Below are positions 26,588 to 35,795 of a stretch of DNA of 64,000 bases, piece after piece. The position numbers were made by a program, and so were the translations under genes. This stretch comes from SHZL01 sp963784425. GTDB taxonomy: Bacteria; Pseudomonadota; Gammaproteobacteria; Xanthomonadales; SZUA-36. The notes beneath the pieces are model-generated. The model saw only the letters and a list, made by a program, of their open reading frames with translations. It had not been told where the DNA came from and did no database searches. The stretch is taken from positions 1 to 64,000 of the forward strand of contig CAWARM010000011.1 of assembly GCA_963784425.1 (NCBI GenBank), in the 5' to 3' direction. The number at the start of each line of letters is the position of its first letter. Positions within the stretch are counted from its first letter, which is position 1.

Positions 26588-26689
26588 ATCTTTACACCGG
26601 GAATTTTTTGCTCGCCTGGTGGGTCGAAGCTGCTGCCCGCAAGCAGGCGAAACTGAACATCGTGATCAATACACTCAAAGAGGATAAAT

Positions 26690-27113
26690 ATGAAAATGGT
26701 TAAGCGGACTCCCGGAATCTGTTGTGGGAATTGTTATGACGCTCGCTTTGGGCATGAACTATGTAATTGCCAGCACCACCCCCGAAACGGCCACAGCGCA
26801 AACCCCTGCGAATGCCGGCGCCGCGGCTGCAAGCTCTCCTTCGGAGCCCGGTGCAGGCGCGCAGGACAAACTTGCAGCACCCGAATTTGGCGAAGGCATG
26901 CGGATTCCCGTTGATGGCACCAGCCTCGATGCGTTTGAGCAAAGCCTGGCAACCATCAAGACCAAGACCACGAGCGCGGAATACACAACACTCATTAATG
27001 CCATCGACTACCTGATGGTGTACTACATTGAGGCCAAGAGAGACCGCACCAAGCTGGCCGCATTGCTCAATGGCAAGACCGGTGAGCAGATTGTCGGCCT
27101 GGTTAACTGGTAA
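26690..27113 (+). CDS. Small exported protein of unknown function (apparent frameshift)
   Basis: An AGAGGA ribosome binding site precedes ATG 26690 (MKMVKRTP…). Removing one C from the CCC run at 26711–26713 joins this to ESVVGIVMTLALGMNYVIAS, a convincing signal peptide. As it stands, the longest open frame starts at GTG 26724. The mature part is Ala/Thr-rich (to ~residue 55), then a compact helical-looking domain (SLDAFEQSLATIKTKTTSAEYTTLINAIDYLMVY…) ending GEQIVGLVNW. I do not recognise the family. It is probably periplasmic. Confidence 0.55.
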
Positions 27114-27125
27114 TCGGCTGCAGCC

Positions 27126-28464
27126 TCAATAAGCATTCCGGTGCAGCATCACGAAGGGTGTAAGCAGCAGGATCTTCACATCCAGCCACATTGACCAGTT
27201 CTGGATGTACCACAGGTCGTGTTCGATGCGCAGCGCCATCTTTTCCGGGGTATTCGTCAGTCCGCGAAAGCCATTGACCTGGGCCCAGCCGGTAATACCC
27301 GGCTTTACCTTGTGCCGTAGCATGTAGCGCGGAATGCGCGATTTGTATAGCTCGGTGTGCTCCACTGCATGCGGCCGTGGCCCGACCAGCGACATGTCAC
27401 CCTTGAGCACATTGAACAGTTGCGGCAGTTCGTCCAGGCTGCTGCGGCGTAACCAGCGGCCAACAGCTCGTCACCCGGGCATCGTCTGGCGCTGCCTGGG
27501 TAAGCGCATTGCCCTGCTCCTGATGCACCACCATGCTGCGAAACTTCAGTATTTTAATGGGCTCACCACCCACACCGTGGCGTTGCTGGCGGAAAAATAC
27601 CGGCCCGGGGCTGCTGAATCGGATCAGCACCGCGATCACGAGCAGCAAGGGCGAAAGCACGATGGTCAATACCAGGGCCAGCAGAAAATCCAGCCCGTTC
27701 TTCAAGCGCTTTTCGGCGCCGGTCAAAGGTGTGCCCGAAAGGCTGATGACCGGCAGCCCGCCCCACTCGCTGATGCTTTGGTTCAGCAAGCGATACTGGT
27801 GCATGTCGGGAATGACGTTGATATCCACCACGCTCTCGCGCAGTGAACCCAGCGCGGAATCCAGCAAGGACTTGTCTTTCCACGGAGTGGCAATCCACAC
27901 CTCCTGGATTTTGTGCTCGCGGATGTAATTGGCCAGGGACTCAAGCGGTAAAACCGCGTTCGCCGACCAGGCCTGGCCAAAACAGGCCACCAGGTTCATG
28001 CGGGTGGCCGGGTCATCCCGCAACAGGTGTTCAACTCGCGCCGCGGCCTCGCCTGCGCCCACCAGCACCACCCGGCGCGCCTGCTGCGCCTGTTTGCGCC
28101 CCCGCAAGGCTGCGGCGTGGCTGACCAACAACGCCACGATCAACCCGGCCACAGTAATCAGCACCCACGTTCCAAACCAGATTCGCGAATAACTGTCGGA
28201 CACTTTCAACATGGCTGCGATGCTGATGAGCATCAAAACGACGACCGCCCAGCCCGCGGTCAGACGCCGCAGCTTGCGCATGATGGCCCATTCAAATTCC
28301 TGGCGGAATGCGCCGGTGGCCGGTAGAACGATGGAGGAAAGCAGCAAGGTAACCAGCAAGGCGATGAGGTAGTTCTCGGGCAGCGCTGTATAGCCAAAAC
28401 GCAGCCAGTAGGCCAGCAGGAAGCTGACCAGTATCACCAGTAAAGCATTGGCTTGTTTTGCCAT
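27126..28464 (-). pseudogene. WcaJ-type undecaprenyl-phosphate sugar phosphotransferase, frameshifted
   Basis: The N-terminal ~320 residues (from 28464) have four or five membrane helices, a NAD-like fold (VVLVGAGEAAARVEHLL) and the start of the catalytic domain (SSPGPVFFRQQRHGVGGEPIKILKFRSM). The frame is lost after ARVT near 27470. The true continuation, RAVGRWLRRSSLDELPQLFNVLKGDMSLVGPRPHA…GITGWAQVNGFRG…, is in another frame down to 27126. Two bases (CG between ACG and GAG) seem to be missing. An intact enzyme would transfer a hexose-1-phosphate to undecaprenyl phosphate and start O-antigen or exopolysaccharide chains. It opens the polysaccharide region. Confidence 0.85.
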
Positions 28465-28604
28465 GACCTACCCATCCCGGACCACGCTGCTATCTGGATC
28501 TCTCACGTCACAAACCGGGATAAACCATTGGTTTGATAGTACAGCGGAGAGAGCCTCGAACCCACATTAGTTCACGGGCTGAGTTCAGTATAGCGCCAGC
28601 GTCA

Positions 28605-28829
28605 TCACTCAAACTCGTTTCGTGGTATGCCGGATTGACGAATGACCGATTGAAGCGTGCCTATGCGAAGCTCCGGATGGTTTGGCACTGGAACCGTTAC
28701 TGTTGTGTTTGCCAGCTTTTTCTGCATTACGATGTGGCTACCGCGCTGACGCACTTCGACAAAGCCGTGCCGTGAGAGAATGACGCAGACCTCCTTGCCG
28801 GAGAGAAATCGCAACTTACCCAATGACAA
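28605..28829 (-). CDS. hicA: HicA family toxin (locus 1)
   Basis: This 74-residue protein has the HicA double-stranded-RNA-binding-like fold: SGKEVCVILSRHGFVEVRQRGSH with the catalytic His in GSH, then the HPELRIGTLQSVIRQSGI ending. HicA cleaves mRNA and is blocked by HicB. Its 5' end overlaps hicB by 14 bp, antitoxin first. Confidence 0.85.
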   Translation of the reverse strand: MSLGKLRFLSGKEVCVILSRHGFVEVRQRGSHIVMQKKLANTTVTVPVPNHPELRIGTLQSVIRQSGIPRNEFE

Positions 28830-29025
28830 CTTGCACTCGCGTTACAAACACTTCCTCGCGGAGCCGCACAGTGATCTCGTCAGGTGAAGCAGATTCAAAG
28901 AAAAGCTCAAGGGCTTCCCGGAGGTTATCGCGCGCCTCTTCAATGGTGGCACCTTGACTGGCAATATCCAGCTCTGGACAGAGCGATACATAACCATCTC
29001 CTTCCCGCTCGATGATAGCTGTCAT
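28816..29025 (-). CDS. hicB: HicB family antitoxin (locus 1)
   Basis: From ATG 29025 the protein has 69 residues: MTAIIEREGDGYVSLCPELDIASQGATIEEARDNLREALELFFESA, the HicB partial RNase-H-like fold. It neutralises the adjacent HicA and may repress the operon, although no separate DNA-binding domain is visible in this short form. A 10-codon stub resembling the start of the other hicB lies just upstream (29037–29069). Confidence 0.85.
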   Translation of the reverse strand: MTAIIEREGDGYVSLCPELDIASQGATIEEARDNLREALELFFESASPDEITVRLREEVFVTRVQVVIG

Positions 29026-29036
29026 TTGCTTTTCCA

Positions 29037-29133
29037 CTACAAGTACTCCAGTGCAGCCGTGAATTCCACTTTGCCATTCCAGCAAAACTTGAAGGTGGCA
29101 ACTATACCCGCAACGGCATCTGGTGACACCTGA
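29037..29133 (-). promoter_or_regulatory. Shared hicBA leader/operator, copy 1
   Basis: The leader carries a −10-like TATAGT, the palindrome GGTGTCACC, and a stub GTG-GAA-TTC-ACG-GCT that reads VEFTAALEYL then stops. The 36-bp promoter part (29097–29133) is nearly identical to that of hicBA locus 2, and the distance to GAATTC is identical (70 bp). Confidence 0.6.
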
Positions 29134-29317
29134 TGGCTGCATGCAGCCAGCCCCGTTTCAATTTGTGCGCTCAGTATAGCGCCAGCGCACCGTTGATCGA
29201 CAACAACCACGGACAGTTACCTGCACATTCAACGCCAAGCCCACTTTTTACCAGTCCTGCCGTTGCATTAACATCCGCCGAAAACCCGGGGACATGTGGG
29301 AAATTGACCCGCTGATT

Positions 29318-30335
29318 CTATATGCCCTTATCCAGCCAGTCAGCCAATGCGCGGTCCAGCGGCCAGGCAAAGGGATAAGCCATTTTGCTCAAGGCAGCAG
29401 GCCGGACGTCGTTGGCTGTAATCAATTTGGCCAGGCGTTGGGGGTGAAATCTGGAGGCCGGCGGAAATAATCCAGCCAGCGGATTCGTCAACGAAGTGAG
29501 CAAGCCGAGCAATGAGCCCGGGACCGTTATGGCAGATCGGTTCCAACTGAAGATTTCCTGCAAGGCGCTGCCATATGCGTTAAACGTCAGAAGGTCATTG
29601 GAAACCCCATTCACCAGTTGGCTATCACCTTTTGGCAGTGGCTGGTCTCTGAGCCAGTACAACATTTCGATCAGCTCTTCGATATAAATCCCTGCCTTCG
29701 GCTGATCGGGCTTGATGTGAATGGCGCGCTTGCGTTTCAGCATTTCACGCACCAGCCGGTCAACATTACCTTCCTCACCCCGGCCAAATACCACACCGGG
29801 CCGGATAATTGAAAGTCGACCGCCGGTGCGTTTGGCCCATTCCTGATGGATCATCTCTGCCTGGCGCTTGGATTGGCCGTAGGGTGTGCGGGGTTGCACG
29901 GTGGTATCTTCGTCGACCGGTCGATCATGTATGCCGTACACCGAAATGCTGCTGGTGAAGATAATCTCCTGGCAATGGATGTCTTCTGCGAAACGGCAGA
30001 CGTTCCGCGCTCCCGACAGGTTGGTTTCGTAGTACTCCTCCGGTCGGTGCCCTGGCTCGCGGTGTATGGCGGCGAGATTGACGATGACATCGAAGTCGGC
30101 GGCATGCTGGCTCAGGCTTGCATAGTCTCTGACATCACAGCGTCGCACGGTTAAACGACCGGAATCGACCAATCGATCGAGCGGGCACTTTCCACGAAAT
30201 TTCCGTGGGGTTCTGGATATCGAGCAGTTGAACCTGAGCCTGAGGCATCCGGTTCAGAATCGAGTACGCCAGGTGTTGGCCGATGAAACCGGCACCGCCG
30301 AAGAGGGCCCACCGATTAGTCTTGCTGGTGCTCAT
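29318..30335 (-). pseudogene. NAD-dependent epimerase/dehydratase, frameshifted
   Basis: The N terminus (from 30335; MSTSKTNRWALFGGAGFIGQHLAYSIL) has the Rossmann GGAGFIGQ site. Near 30175–30185 the frame breaks, and the remainder (VDSGRLTVRRCDVRDYAS… to 29318) continues in another frame. It has the SDR catalytic Ser in FTSSISVYG and YxxxK in YGQSKRQAE. Together they form a ~335-residue extended SDR, probably a nucleotide-sugar epimerase or dehydratase of the polysaccharide pathway. The break is one extra or two missing bases. Confidence 0.8.
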
Positions 30336-30409
30336 TGGAAATCTGTTCCGGCTTGCCCATCGCCACGCTGAAAATCAATTCCTCGGATTTCCAGTTCAAC
30401 AGCGCGCGT

Positions 30410-30595
30410 CTAAGGATGTGGAACTTCGAGATCTTTGCAGATTCGACGTGCGAGAAACTCATTGATTTCTTTGTGCCGCGGGACGGTTGTGGCCTTGTGG
30501 ATTGCACGATTCACGAAGACGGAGTGAGCGCTGCCTTCTCGTATCATTTGGCATCCATGGCGCTCCAGATGTCGCACCAGGTCACGCCGTTTCAT
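30410..30595 (-). CDS. hicA: HicA family toxin (locus 2)
   Basis: This 61-residue protein is KRRDLVRHLERHGCQMIREGSAHSVFVN…TTVPRHKEINEFLARRICKDLEV, a standard HicA with His in GSAHSVF. It starts on the last base of hicB's stop (TGATG overlap), so the pair is translationally coupled. Confidence 0.88.
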   Translation of the reverse strand: MKRRDLVRHLERHGCQMIREGSAHSVFVNRAIHKATTVPRHKEINEFLARRICKDLEVPHP

Positions 30596-30810
30596 CAGGC
30601 GGCTGCTACCAGCCGCTCTTTGAAGACCGTTCGGCCGCGGATAGACTCCTCGGCCAGATCTCGATTTGCCTCAAGCACGAGGGCAATGGCTTCCTGCAGA
30701 TTTGCTCTCGCTTCCTCCAAAGTGTCGCCCTGCGTATTGGCGCCAGGCAGCTCTTCAACGAAGGCGATATAGCCTTCGGGTACCTTTTCAAATACAGCCG
30801 TGAATTCCAT
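30595..30810 (-). CDS. hicB: HicB family antitoxin (locus 2)
   Basis: This 71-residue protein is MEFTAVFEKVPEGYIAFVEELPGANTQGDTLEEARANLQEAIALVLE, a typical HicB core without an extra DNA-binding domain. It forms a toxin–antitoxin pair with the overlapping hicA. Confidence 0.88.
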   Translation of the reverse strand: MEFTAVFEKVPEGYIAFVEELPGANTQGDTLEEARANLQEAIALVLEANRDLAEESIRGRTVFKERLVAAA

Positions 30811-30874
30811 ATTTCAATCTCAACAAGATTCGGTGTTGGTAACTATACCCGTACCGGCATCTGGTGACACCTGA
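30794..30874 (-). promoter_or_regulatory. Shared hicBA leader/operator, copy 2
   Basis: The segment 30838–30874 matches 29097–29133 with about three differences and includes the TATAGT −10 candidate and the GGTGTCACC palindrome. The hicB start codon context (ATGGAATTCACGGCTG) also matches copy 1. Confidence 0.6.
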
Positions 30875-30885
30875 CCCCTCGTACA

Positions 30886-30931
30886 AAAAGGGACGGGGCA
30901 CATTAATTTGTCTTAATGTGCCCCGTCCCCT
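30886..30931 (-). terminator. Long palindrome acting as terminator after vapC
   Basis: A 17-bp arm (GGGACGGGGCACATTAA) at 30890–30906 is exactly reversed at 30913–30929 with a 6-nt loop. On the minus strand it ends in TTTTTG, directly after the vapC stop. This sequence type also resembles mobile REP/MITE-like palindromes known from many gammaproteobacteria. Confidence 0.75.
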
Positions 30932-31363
30932 TTAACCCGACACGGGGTTGTAGTACTTGAGGTGTTTGAAGCGACGGAAGTCATTGTCAGCCGAACAAAG
31001 CGTAGCACCAAGCGCTCGCGCGAGCACAGCCAGAAAAGTGTCGGTGCTCAAATTGCCGCCGGTTCCGGAGGTACGCAGCTCGGCTGCCAACTGGGGATAC
31101 ATGCCGGGCGGTCCGTCAACTACGGTGACACCCGGCACGCTGAGCCAGCGTTCCACATACTCCAGCGCATCGTCCACCGCCAGAGGGTGCTGCATGATGC
31201 GGGCATGGGTGGTAATCCTGACAAAGGCCAACAGAACCAGCCAAGGCAGGCCAACGTTGTCCGGGCCGCTCAACAGAGCTTCCCACCACGCCCGCACCTG
31301 CTCGTGATGCGGCGAATCTGCATCAACGGCATAGATCAACAGGTTGGCATCTACCAACATCAT
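30932..31363 (-). CDS. vapC: PIN-domain toxin, VapC type (locus 1)
   Basis: This 143-residue PIN nuclease has acidic residues in MLVDANLLIYAVD, the middle FVRITTHARI, LSTDTFLAVLARALGATLCSADNDFRRF near the C terminus. It is expected to cleave RNA, for example tRNA. It overlaps its antitoxin gene by four bases (ATGA) and is followed by a terminator. Confidence 0.88.
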   Translation of the reverse strand: MMLVDANLLIYAVDADSPHHEQVRAWWEALLSGPDNVGLPWLVLLAFVRITTHARIMQHPLAVDDALEYVERWLSVPGVTVVDGPPGMYPQLAAELRTSGTGGNLSTDTFLAVLARALGATLCSADNDFRRFKHLKYYNPVSG

Positions 31364-31626
31364 TTGCGCTGCTCGATCTTGCGCACAATTTCTTCATCCT
31401 CAAGCGCCGCGGCCAGGGAAAGGGCTTTGGTCAGGTCATAGCCCGCACGGGCCTCACCCAGTCGCGTGGGCCTCTCACGATAGGGTTCCTTGCGGGTGGA
31501 TCCACTCGCAGCAAGGCCGCGTTCGAGGGTTTCATTCACCACCTGCTTGAAGCTCTTGCCCGAGCGGTGAGCGAGTTCTTTCAGCGCTTTCCCCACGCGA
31601 TCATCAACGGTTAGCGTCGTTCTCAT
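31360..31626 (-). CDS. vapB: VapB-type antitoxin (locus 1)
   Basis: This 88-residue protein has an N-terminal ribbon-helix-helix (MRTTLTVDDRVGKALKELAHRSGKSFKQVVNETLERGL), then a disordered toxin-binding tail. It lies directly upstream of and overlaps vapC. Confidence 0.82.
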   Translation of the reverse strand: MRTTLTVDDRVGKALKELAHRSGKSFKQVVNETLERGLAASGSTRKEPYRERPTRLGEARAGYDLTKALSLAAALEDEEIVRKIEQRK

Positions 31627-32124
31627 AATTCTATCCAGGCATCAAAACATCACCATGATAGCATCATTATGCTTAACAGCAAATCCGAGCCAGTCATCCG
31701 CTTCGGTTTGCAGATCACCAACCTAAAAATCAAACCTTCGGTTTTCCCGTTCCACAGCACGCTGGACATTCAACAACGGTACCCAGCCGTTAATATCCCG
31801 CTAGCCCTTTTACTCACGCAGCTACGGTTGTAACTTGCGACGGCAAGTTACTCAGAGCAAGTAGCGATCCCCAAGCTGCGGGCATGCTGCCCAGTAACGA
31901 ATCCTGTTTCCAGATTGCGGCTCTGACCTGAGCGGAGCATCTACCACCCGGATGCACCACTCCTTCTTCAGGTAAGGACGCTTGCGAAGGACTAAGTAAG
32001 AAAAGCCCTCTACGCCGCTGCCCAGGAGCCTAAGCGCTGGACTCGACACGGTTCGCCGGGTCGTCAATAATCGCTACTTGATCCCCACTTCGCGGGGCGG
32101 CCAGAAAATCTGCGGTGCAGCACA
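31627..32124. other. Intergenic region with gene remnant and small palindrome
   Basis: Apart from the remnant ORF listed separately, I see an inverted repeat GTAACTTGC/GCAAGTTAC at 31830–31851 just beyond that remnant. The vapB promoter must lie in 31630–31700. No complete gene is present. Confidence 0.5.
31852..32067 (-). pseudogene. Remnant of a small plasmid/TA-associated ORF family
   Basis: The segment YLKKEWCIRVVDAPLRSEPQSGNRIRYWA…GDRYLL resembles a family of ~85-residue proteins ('…W.E.VV.AP..RE.Q.DGR.RYW…RVVTL…') often found next to toxin–antitoxin genes. The usual C-terminal HNAF-type end is missing. The assignment is by memory of the pattern only. Confidence 0.35.
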
Positions 32125-33273
32125 ATGAATAACATTGCCATTGTTGGAGCAGGTTTTTCCGGAGCGGTCGTGGCCCGCGAGTTGGCCGAGGCCGGCATAC
32201 CTGTTGAGGTATACGACAGCCGGCCGCACGTTGCCGGCAATTGCCATACAGAGCGGGACCCGGAAACCGGGGTTATGGTGCACAAATACGGCCCGCATAT
32301 CTTCCACACGGACAATGAGCGGGTGTGGCAATACCTGAACCGCTACACCCGCTTCATGCCCTACACCAATCGCGTCAAAACCACTTCCCGGGGCCGGGTA
32401 TTCACCTTGCCCATCAACCTGCTCACCATCAACCAGTTCTTTGGCAAAACGTTTTCACCCAACGAGGCCAAAGCGTTTATCGAGCAGCAGGCCGACCTCA
32501 GCATCGAAGATCCGCAGAATTTCGAAGAGCAGGCGCTGCGCTTCGTAGGCAAAGAGCTCTATGAAGCATTCTTCAAAGGGTACACGCTCAAACAATGGGG
32601 CTGTGATCCCAGGCAACTACCCGCCAGTATCCTTAAGCGTCTGCCCGTCCGTTTTAATTACGACGACAATTACTTTTCCCATCCGCATCAGGGCATGCCG
32701 GAGCATGGCTACACGCCCATTGTGGAAAAAATACTGGACCACGAAAACATCACCGTGCAACTGGATACGATGTTCACTCTCGACCGGAAAGGCCAGTACG
32801 ACCACCTGTTCTACAGCGGGCCCATAGATGCCTATTTTGACTATCAGTTGGGGCGGCTGGCGTATCGCACCCTGGACTTCAGGGAAATACGCGCTGATGG
32901 CGACTTTAGGGTTGTGCTGTCATGAACTATGGTGATGAATCCGTGCCCTACACCCGCATCAGCGAACACAAGTACTTCTCACCCTGGGAAGAACACGACA
33001 AGACCATTTGTTTCGAGGAATACAGCCGGGCTTGCGAACCGGACGACATCCCCTATTACCCCATCCGGCTGGTGGAAGAAAAGTCCATGCTGAAAAAATA
33101 TGTCGACCTTGCACAAAGGGAAAAGAATGTTTCCTTCCTCGGGCCGCCTCGGCACCTACCGCTACCTGGACATGGATGTCACCATCGGTGAAGCACTGGT
33201 GGCTGCGGATGAGTTTTTGCAGCGAGCGCGCAACAAAGAACCCATTCCCACATTTTTTGTCAAGCCGGTTTAA
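32125..33273 (+). CDS. glf: UDP-galactopyranose mutase (two apparent frameshifts)
   Basis: The N terminus has the FAD site IVGAGFSGAVVARELAEAG, followed by KYGPHIFHTDNERVWQYLNRYTRF and FFKGYTLKQWG, all hallmarks of Glf. After DGDF (about 32907) one C is missing: adding it gives D-F-Q-G-C-A-V-M-N-Y, and the frame continues through PYTRISEHKYFSPWEEHD. Near 33140 one extra C in GGGCCGCC interrupts FLG|RLGTYRYLDMDVTIGEAL, which ends at 33273. The corrected protein is ~382 residues, normal for Glf. It converts UDP-Galp to UDP-Galf for O-antigen synthesis. Two compensating single-base indels in one conserved gene look like sequencing errors. Confidence 0.88.
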
Positions 33274-33383
33274 TCGGGCGTTGGCGCGTCCAGAGCGGTG
33301 CACAGGCTGGAATGACAGTTTGGTGGATTTGGCCTGTATCAAAGCTGGCAAGGTGACAAGGCATATTTTCTTGTAGAGGATAA

Positions 33384-33415
33384 TTTACGATAAGCGGGTG
33401 TATATTTTACGATAA
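33384..33415. repeat. Two direct TTTACGATAA motifs (a third inverted near 33915)
   Basis: TTTACGATAA occurs at 33384–33393 and 33406–33415. TTATCGTAA, its reverse complement minus one base, occurs at 33915–33923. They bracket the AbiEii-like fragment and might be operators or junction marks. Confidence 0.4.
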
Positions 33416-33471
33416 CAGCTACTTTTTCGCCGTGCCTATCGGATTGTTATTCCCGAAGTTTGCCCGCCCCA

Positions 33472-33906
33472 TCACGCAGTCCCGATGCCTTGCAGGAATT
33501 GCTCAGCTGTATCGAAGAACTGCGTGACGGACCTCTCGCTCGCCACGTGACGTGCATTTGCCGGCAGCAAAAAACGGGACATCTCCCGGCGAAATCGCTC
33601 GTGCGCCCGTGGCTTGTGCAACCGCCGTAGGGCAGCCTGCAGAGCATCAGGGAGTGAACCCAGTCCATAGCGCTCAACCTTCTCCGCCACCATGCACACA
33701 TCGACCTGCACACCTTTTTGCAGCAGCCAATTCAGGTCCCAGACAACCCGGGCCTTGAGATCAGGCCTGCCCGCCAGGGTAACTTCAATATTTATGCGCT
33801 CCGTTCGTGGCTGACCGACAACCTCTGCTGGCAGATAGACCCTCGCGTGACTTGCGCTTGACCATTCTTTTGCGTAGCTGGCACTTGCCATCCAGATGGC
33901 AATCAA
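33472..33906 (-). pseudogene. Possible C-terminal fragment of AbiEii/AbiGii-like nucleotidyltransferase
   Basis: This 144-residue frame has INIEVTLAGRPDLKARVVWDLNWLLQKGVQVD, reminiscent of the R-x-K-D-x-x-DL-x-x-L-x-x-x-G segment in AbiEii toxins, then a helical tail. The N-terminal nucleotidyltransferase motif is absent. A fragment of a type IV toxin–antitoxin system would fit the neighbourhood, but the match is weak and it may be an unrelated protein. Confidence 0.35.
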
Positions 33907-33946
33907 CTATTGTTTTATCGTAATCACGCGGAAAAGGATTCGAATC

Positions 33947-34195
33947 ATGCCTGAACCTCAGTTATCGGTGCGCAGTGCCCGCGCGCGCGAGCTTGCCCAT
34001 CGTCTGGCCAAACGCGAACGGCGCACGGTAGCCGAAGTGGTGGAGCGTGCGCTTGAGGAATATTCTGCGCACCAGACCGGCCGGGTACCAGCGGCAGAGT
34101 TTTATCGTGAACTGAATCGGCGTTGTGCCAGTGATCTCGATCTGGAGCAAGTTATCCAGACCAGCCGTCAGCCGAACAGCGGAATCACGCTTTGA
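33947..34195 (+). CDS. vapB: VapB-type antitoxin (locus 2)
   Basis: From ATG 33947 (AAGGA upstream) this is an 82-residue protein with an AbrB/Phd-unlike, PSK-type RHH helix region: SARARELAHRLAKRERRTVAEVVERALEEY. It precedes and overlaps the PIN toxin gene by four bases. Confidence 0.82.
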   Translation: MPEPQLSVRSARARELAHRLAKRERRTVAEVVERALEEYSAHQTGRVPAAEFYRELNRRCASDLDLEQVIQTSRQPNSGITL

Positions 34196-34602
34196 TTTTC
34201 CTGGATACCAATGTCATATCAGAGACGTTTCGCAAGAACCCGGACGAAAAGGTCATGACATGGCTGGCGATGCACGATGAATCGCTGGCCCTTCCCACCA
34301 TCACCATTGCTGAAATTGCCTTTGGCATAGTCAAGATAAGACCCGACGAACGCTCTGCACAACTGCAAGAAGGACTGGATGGCTGGCGTGGCCGTTTTGC
34401 CGGCCGGATCTTTCCGTTCACTGAGCAGGCGGCTTTGATTTACGGGGAACTTATGGGAGAGGCGGTTCGAGCCGGATTCAGATTATCCGCGCTTGACGGC
34501 ATGATTGCGGCCATCACCGATGCCAACCGAGGCCGGCTTGCAACCCGCAACACCAGGGATTTCAGCGCCTTGCCGATAGAGCTGGTCAACCCCTGGGCGT
34601 AG
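34192..34602 (+). CDS. vapC: PIN-domain toxin, VapC/FitB type (locus 2)
   Basis: This 136-residue PIN nuclease is read from TTG 34192: MIFLDTNVISETFRKNPDEKV with the first Asp, E in TIAEIAFGI, and SALDGMIAAITDANRGRLATRNTRDF with the later acidic residues. The NVISE…RPDERSAQL pattern is that of FitB-like VapC. It is coupled to vapB through TTGA. Confidence 0.88.
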   Translation: MIFLDTNVISETFRKNPDEKVMTWLAMHDESLALPTITIAEIAFGIVKIRPDERSAQLQEGLDGWRGRFAGRIFPFTEQAALIYGELMGEAVRAGFRLSALDGMIAAITDANRGRLATRNTRDFSALPIELVNPWA

Positions 34603-34721
34603 TCATCTTCTTCCAGTCTGCCGCCATGCCTCGGCAATGCGACAATGCCGCAAGATTCCAAAGTTCGTAGCGTACGGGAAAGATTGGATTTTTTGCGGTG
34701 GCTCAGCCTTTCGAGATCCAC
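34603..34721 (-). pseudogene. Fragment of an HTH regulator
   Basis: LERLSHRKKSNLSRTLRTLESCGIVALPRHGGRLEEDD looks like the helix-turn-helix recognition part of a MarR-like small regulator/antitoxin family. It is cut at both sides. Confidence 0.4.
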
Positions 34722-34824
34722 TCAGCAGGCACAGCACGACGGCACTGTTCATATAGCCTAAAATACTTTGCTTCAGCATCCTTGAAAATCAGATCGGGAT
34801 CATTCATTTTGGTGTAGCAAAGCC

Positions 34825-35785
34825 ATGAGCAAAAACACGGTTGCGGTCATTGTCACGTTCAACCGGCTGGACAAACTCAAGGAAACGCTCAGGTACACCC
34901 TGGAGCAGCCTTTTTACCGTGTCGTGGTGGTCAACAACTGCTCGACGGATGGGACACGGGAATGGCTGGATGGACACAGCGACCAACGCCTCCACCTCAT
35001 CCACAGCGAACAGAACCTCGGGCGGCGCCGGCGGTTTTCACCTGGGTTTTGAGTTTGCAGCCCGAAAACTGCCGGATGCCGAGTGGCTGGTCGCCTTCGA
35101 TGACGACGCCCATCCCCAACCGGGAATGCTGGAAATATTCAACGAACTGGACGTTCCCGCGGGAACGGGTAGCCTGGCGGCGGCCGTGTATCTGCCGGAT
35201 GGCCGCATCAGCGAAATGAACCGGCCCAGCGTCAACCCCTTCTGGCACTTGAAAGAACTTGTTTTCACTGCTTTAAAAGGCCGGCAAGGCTTCCACGTGG
35301 ATGACGAGGAATACGAACTGGATTCGACCCGGGAAATCGACGCTTCCTCTTTCGTGGGATTCTTCCTGCGCCTGTCATTGATTCGGGAAAAGCGCATTGG
35401 CCTGCCGCGCAGTGAACTATTCATCTACGCGGACGACATTATCTACATACTGGAACTGCGCAAAGCGGGCATCAAGCACTGGTTTGTGCCGAAGCTGAAA
35501 TTTGTCCATGATTGCCAGACACTGGTGGAGCAGAAGGATGTCTATCGCCCTCTGTGGAAGGTCTACTACACCTTCAGGAATCGCCTGGAAATGTACCGGA
35601 TTGCTTCCGGTGTGTTTTTTCCGTTTGTGCTATTGATCAAAATTCCTAAATGCTTTCTTGCGGTGCGCTATTACGAGCCACACGAGCGCAAGCGATTCCT
35701 GAGGGTCACGGCCAGAGCCGCATGGGATGGTGTCTGGCGTGATTATTCGAAGTCGTTCAATCAAGTAATTGCACTTAGCCAATGA
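34825..35785 (+). CDS. GT2 glycosyltransferase, galactofuranosyltransferase-like (one frameshift)
   Basis: The N terminus (VAVIVTFNRLDKLKETL…VVVVNNCSTDGTREWL…EQNLG) is a GT-A nucleotide-sugar site. In the GGG of CTCGGGCGG (near 35021) one extra G breaks the frame. Without it the protein runs NLGGAGGFHLGFEFA…WLVAFDDDAHP (catalytic DDD) to 35785, about 320 residues. NLGGAGGF with DDDA is typical of GlfT-type galactofuranosyltransferases, which fits glf next door. A cytoplasmic membrane-face location is expected. Confidence 0.8.
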
Positions 35786-35795
35786 TGTTGCTGCG

